From G965262015 sp965262015 (GTDB lineage Bacteria > Spirochaetota > Leptospiria > Turneriellales > CBDBES01): a DNA stretch of 64,000 nucleotides. Position 1 is the stretch's first letter. The number at the start of each line of letters is the position of its first letter. Under the pieces are notes generated by a model that saw nothing but the letters and a program-made list of their open reading frames with translations, did no database searches and was not told where the DNA came from. Location of the stretch: positions 434,001-498,000 of the forward strand of contig OZ253494.1 in the NCBI GenBank assembly GCA_965262015.1. The letters run 5' to 3'. This document shows positions 62,001 to 64,000 of the stretch, in pieces. The position numbers were made by a program, and so were the translations under genes.

Positions 62001-64000
62001 ACATAGACCTCTAAAGAAGATTCGCTTAAAGCAGATATAGAAGATACAGAAGTGCCTAGATGTTCATCTAAAGATTGGATAATTTGTTTCTTCTGCTCTT
62101 CTAAAGCTATCTCATGATTATGTATTTTGCCATCATGAACTTGTAATTTCTTTTGTAGATCATCAAACCAATTAGTTACTACACTGTCCAATTCTTCTGT
62201 TCTTGATGATAATGCCGTATCGCTATCATGAAAACGTTTCTCAACATCCAACCACAATGAATTTGTATGCTCAGATAAAATAGATTTCTGTGTTTCTAAT
62301 AGTTGAACATTTTTATCTAATTCTAAATGCATAGAAGATAAGGCATCTGACATGTATTTCTTAAATTCCTCTTCACGACCTACATAGACCTCTAAAGAAG
62401 ATTCGCTTAAAGCAGATATAGAAGATACAGAAGTGCCTAGATGTTCATCTAAAGATTGGATAATTTGTTTCTTCTGCTCTTCTAAAGCTATCTCATGATT
62501 ATGTATTTTTTCATCATGAACTTGTAATTTCTTTTGTAGATCATCAAACCAATTACTTACTACACTATGTAGCTCTTCTGTTCTTGATGATAATGCCGTA
62601 TCGCTATCATGAAAACGTTTCTCAATATCCGACCACAATGAATCTGTATGCTCAGATAAAATAGATTTCTGTGTTGCTAATAGTTGAACATTTTTGTCTA
62701 ATTCTAAATGCATAGAAGATAGGGCATCTGACATGTATTTCTTAAATTCCTCTTCACGACCTGAATAGACCTCTAAAGAAGATTCGCTTAGAGCAGATAT
62801 AGAAGATGCAGAAGTATGTAGATGTTCGTCTAAAGATTGGATAATTTGTTTCTTCTGCTCTTCTAAAGCTATCTCATGATTGTGTATCTTCTCATCGTGA
62901 ACTTGTAATTTCTTTTGTAGATCATCAAACCAATTAGTTACTACACTGTCTAAATTCTTTGTTCTTGATGATAATGCCGTATCGCTATCATGAAAACGTT
63001 TCTCAATATCCAACCACAATGAATCTGTATGCTCAGATAAAATAGATTTCTGTGTTGCTAATAGTTGAACATTTTTGTCTAATTCTAAATGCATAGAAGA
63101 TAGGGCATCTGACATATATTTCTTAAATTCCTCTTCACGACCTGAATAGACCTCTAAAGAAGATTCGCTTAGAGCAGATATAGAAGATATAGAAGTATGT
63201 AGATGTTCATCTAAAGATTGGATAATTTGTTTCTTCTGCTCTTCTAAAGCTATCTCATGATTATGTATTTTGCCATCATGAACTTGTAATTTCTTTTGTA
63301 GATCATCAAACCAATTAGTTACTATACTATGTAGCTCTTCTGTTCTTGATGATAATGCCGTATCGCTATCACGAAAACGTTTCTCAACATCCGACCACAA
63401 TGAATCTGTATGCTTAGATAAAATAGATTTCTGTGTTGCTAGTAGTTGAACATTTTTGTCTAATTCTAAATGCATAGAAGATAGGGCATCTGACATATAT
63501 TTCTTAAATTCCTCTTCACGACCTACATAGACCTCTAAAGAAGATTCGCTTAGAGCAGATATAGAAGATATAGAAGTATGTAGATGTTCATCTAAAGATT
63601 GGATAATTTGTTTCTTCTGCTCTTCTAAAGCTATCTCATGATTATGTATTTTGCCATCATGAACTTGTAATTTCTTTTGTAGATCATCAAACCAATTGGT
63701 TACTACACTGTCTAAATTCTCTGTTCTTAACGATAATGCCGTATCGCTATCATGAAAACGTTTCTCAACATCCAACCACAATGAATCTGTATGCTCAGAT
63801 AAAATAGATTTCTGTGTTGCTAATAGTTGAACATTTTTGTCTAATTCTAAATGCATAGAAGATAGGGCATCTGACATGTATTTCTTAAATTCCTCTTCAC
63901 GACCTGAATAGACCTCTAAAGAAGATTCGCTTAGAGCAGATAAAGAAGATGCAGAAGTATGTAGATGTTCGTCTAAAGATTGGATAATTTGTTTCTTCTG
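59009..64000 (-). CDS. Giant coiled-coil protein, SpiroCoCo type, start beyond the right edge
   Basis: 1663 residues are visible, and the frame stays open to 64000. The outer 1000 residues are tandem 127-residue repeats of coiled-coil type. A non-repetitive coiled coil of about 580 residues follows. The last 80 residues hold a short helix-turn-helix-like end: VVTKLDKMGWTSEEIAKNM..., the family mark of the spirochaete SpiroCoCo proteins by my recollection. No signal or membrane helix is seen, so it is probably cytoplasmic and filament- or scaffold-forming. It is coupled to recG by a 4-bp overlap. Function in spirochaetes is not known to me. Confidence 0.85.
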   Translation of the reverse strand, partial: QKKQIIQSLDEHLHTSASSLSALSESSLEVYSGREEEFKKYMSDALSSMHLELDKNVQLLATQKSILSEHTDSLWLDVEKRFHDSDTALSLRTENLDSVVTNWFDDLQKKLQVHDGKIHNHEIALEEQKKQIIQSLDEHLHTSISSISALSESSLEVYVGREEEFKKYMSDALSSMHLELDKNVQLLATQKSILSKHTDSLWSDVEKRFRDSDTALSSRTEELHSIVTNWFDDLQKKLQVHDGKIHNHEIALEEQKKQIIQSLDEHLHTSISSISALSESSLEVYSGREEEFKKYMSDALSSMHLELDKNVQLLATQKSILSEHTDSLWLDIEKRFHDSDTALSSRTKNLDSVVTNWFDDLQKKLQVHDEKIHNHEIALEEQKKQIIQSLDEHLHTSASSISALSESSLEVYSGREEEFKKYMSDALSSMHLELDKNVQLLATQKSILSEHTDSLWSDIEKRFHDSDTALSSRTEELHSVVSNWFDDLQKKLQVHDEKIHNHEIALEEQKKQIIQSLDEHLGTSVSSISALSESSLEVYVGREEEFKKYMSDALSSMHLELDKNVQLLETQKSILSEHTNSLWLDVEKRFHDSDTALSSRTEELDSVVTNWFDDLQKKLQVHDGKIHNHEIALEEQKKQIIQSLDEHLGTSVSSISALSESSLEVYVGREEEFKKYMSDALSSMHLELDKNVQLLETQKSILSEHTDSLWLDVEKRFRDSDTTLSSRTEELDSVVTNWFDDLQKKLQVHDEKIHNHEIALEEQKKQIIQSLDEHLGTSVSSISALSESSLEVYVGREEEFKKYMSDALSSMHLELDKNVQLLETQKSILSEHTNSLWLDVEKRFHDSDTALSSRTEELDSVVTNWFNDLQKKLQVHDGKIHNHEIALEEQKKQIIQSLDEHLGTSVSSISALSESSLEVYVGREEEFKKYMSDALSSMHLELDKNVQLLETQKSILSEHTDLLWLDVEKRFRDSDTVLSSRTEELDSVVTNWFDDLQKKLQVHDEKIYEYTTNMDKHKNVLLMEMQEVMSTSVSSIETQSTKIKYLVEGYTSDLETKVNDSQSKLQTHEVDFDRHVTTMLNQADEKIHTHNRSLMSKYNEMEDYLDTQMKLLSQRSEEEEHLMKQHESEIKHIAVTSLGEIEDKIQQGRHIFDHDKRKLEDYVNSTMANVEDKIYSFKHLITESKGEIIEDSQKSMKESLMDALNKVEENKLDMISVIEHQTAKITNLRRDIDTKHSNFIEDFKQHRATFEQTIQVLKEKELDSFSQTKQAILKSTQADLQDAVRSKTQLFQSDLDEIIIQFSDLKNKSTNELNKLKVSQEDLYKTIHLEGHQANHEMQSFRDSLQQLKEEIHILELSKQRIQETQLVISHLTQTLDTVEQKNVEVQNVANRIDTLSELTSQVESNISSVERKEERIKQVEVKLNTILTMQSEIVDNNQAMQQIHHMINQIVSDYTLIEEHKGKIDGLIEEMVNQQKLVEISTKQMEEKSVGMASITEKMDGLAYEYKRMESKQQNMKTYMESLSDQILSIEKNEAEIELVKQKFLEIEDLIEDVDRRKQQIDTLRHKFEDLKSSMHADIAHIQKIETNAEQKVKKLAEFVGVLDDYIPDVSITKDVQQIKNMSNHKEVVTKLDKMGWTSEEIAKNMNMELGLVKTIIATLDR
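60980..64000 (-). repeat. Tandem 381-bp coding repeats
   Basis: Eight copies are visible at 381-bp (127-codon) spacing: they start at 63877, 63496, 63115, 62734, 62353, 61972, 61591 and 61210. A ninth is cut by the window edge. The eighth diverges after about 76 codons. The copies alternate in type (for example TENLDS then TEELHS; later HTNSLW then HTDSLW), and copies 5-6 and 7-8 are almost the same pair, so duplication has worked on two-unit blocks of 762 bp. Confidence 0.9.

Noticed and set aside
60980..64000. Tandem repeats as satellite DNA
   Set aside because: The period is an exact multiple of three and the frame is open throughout, so it is coding.

Overview
The window is AT-rich (roughly one third G+C by eye, not computed) and reads as a chromosome segment from a spirochaete. 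Two loci point that way: a flagellar rod/export operon ending in flbB, the collar-protein gene known from spirochaetes (about 40.8-48.6 kb), and a giant coiled-coil protein of the kind called SpiroCoCo next to recG (59.0 kb to the right edge). The cell has an F1Fo ATP synthase and a membrane pyrophosphatase, many signal-peptide or lipobox proteins, and beta-barrel-like outer membrane proteins. I cannot name the genus. Decayed insertion sequences, a dead ada gene and a frameshifted sigma factor suggest a genome undergoing erosion.

Layout. 0-3.6 kb is accessory: a partial NHL-propeller lipoprotein, an IS5-type relic, an ada pseudogene and a GIY-YIG nuclease-like gene. 3.8-14.1 kb holds ilvC, ispH, two TPR proteins, two secreted proteins, an aminotransferase, efp and a FabD-like acyltransferase. 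14.1-20.4 kb has an insertion-element remnant, then a small membrane protein, an ECF sigma factor broken in an A11 run, an AddB-like nuclease and dnaA. 20.4-27.4 kb is the complete F1Fo operon (atpI-like, B, E, F, H, A, G, D, C), divergent from hppA. 29.8-40.8 kb has a degenerate NtrC-like regulator, rsmD, pepP, small outer-membrane-like proteins, a second NHL lipoprotein, a phytoene-desaturase-like oxidoreductase and a SUMF1-domain protein. 40.8-49.1 kb is the flagellar operon, headed by a hotdog thioesterase gene. 49.2-55 kb has doxX, a newly noted small membrane gene and a single-chain type ISP-like restriction-modification enzyme. 55.2-64 kb holds clpP, mraY, recG and the repeat-rich coiled-coil gene.

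How genes work together. fliJ, a 55-codon ORF and flbB are joined by TAATG stop/start overlaps, so the small ORF probably belongs to the flagellar export or collar module. The ATP synthase and the pyrophosphatase diverge from one 261-bp region carrying a 15-bp direct repeat, so they may share control of membrane energisation. The acyltransferase/efp, oxidoreductase/outer-membrane protein, SUMF1 and recG/coiled-coil pairs are also coupled by 4-bp overlaps.

Non-coding stretches. 1016-1584 is IS5 relic. 3537-3838 is AT-rich and holds one palindrome. 14098-14688, 36263-36672, 38987-39369 and 49647-49895 hold remnants of one IS30-like element family. 34010-34741 holds a hairpin and a 12-bp inverted repeat but no gene I can support. 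No rRNA, tRNA or CRISPR array was seen.
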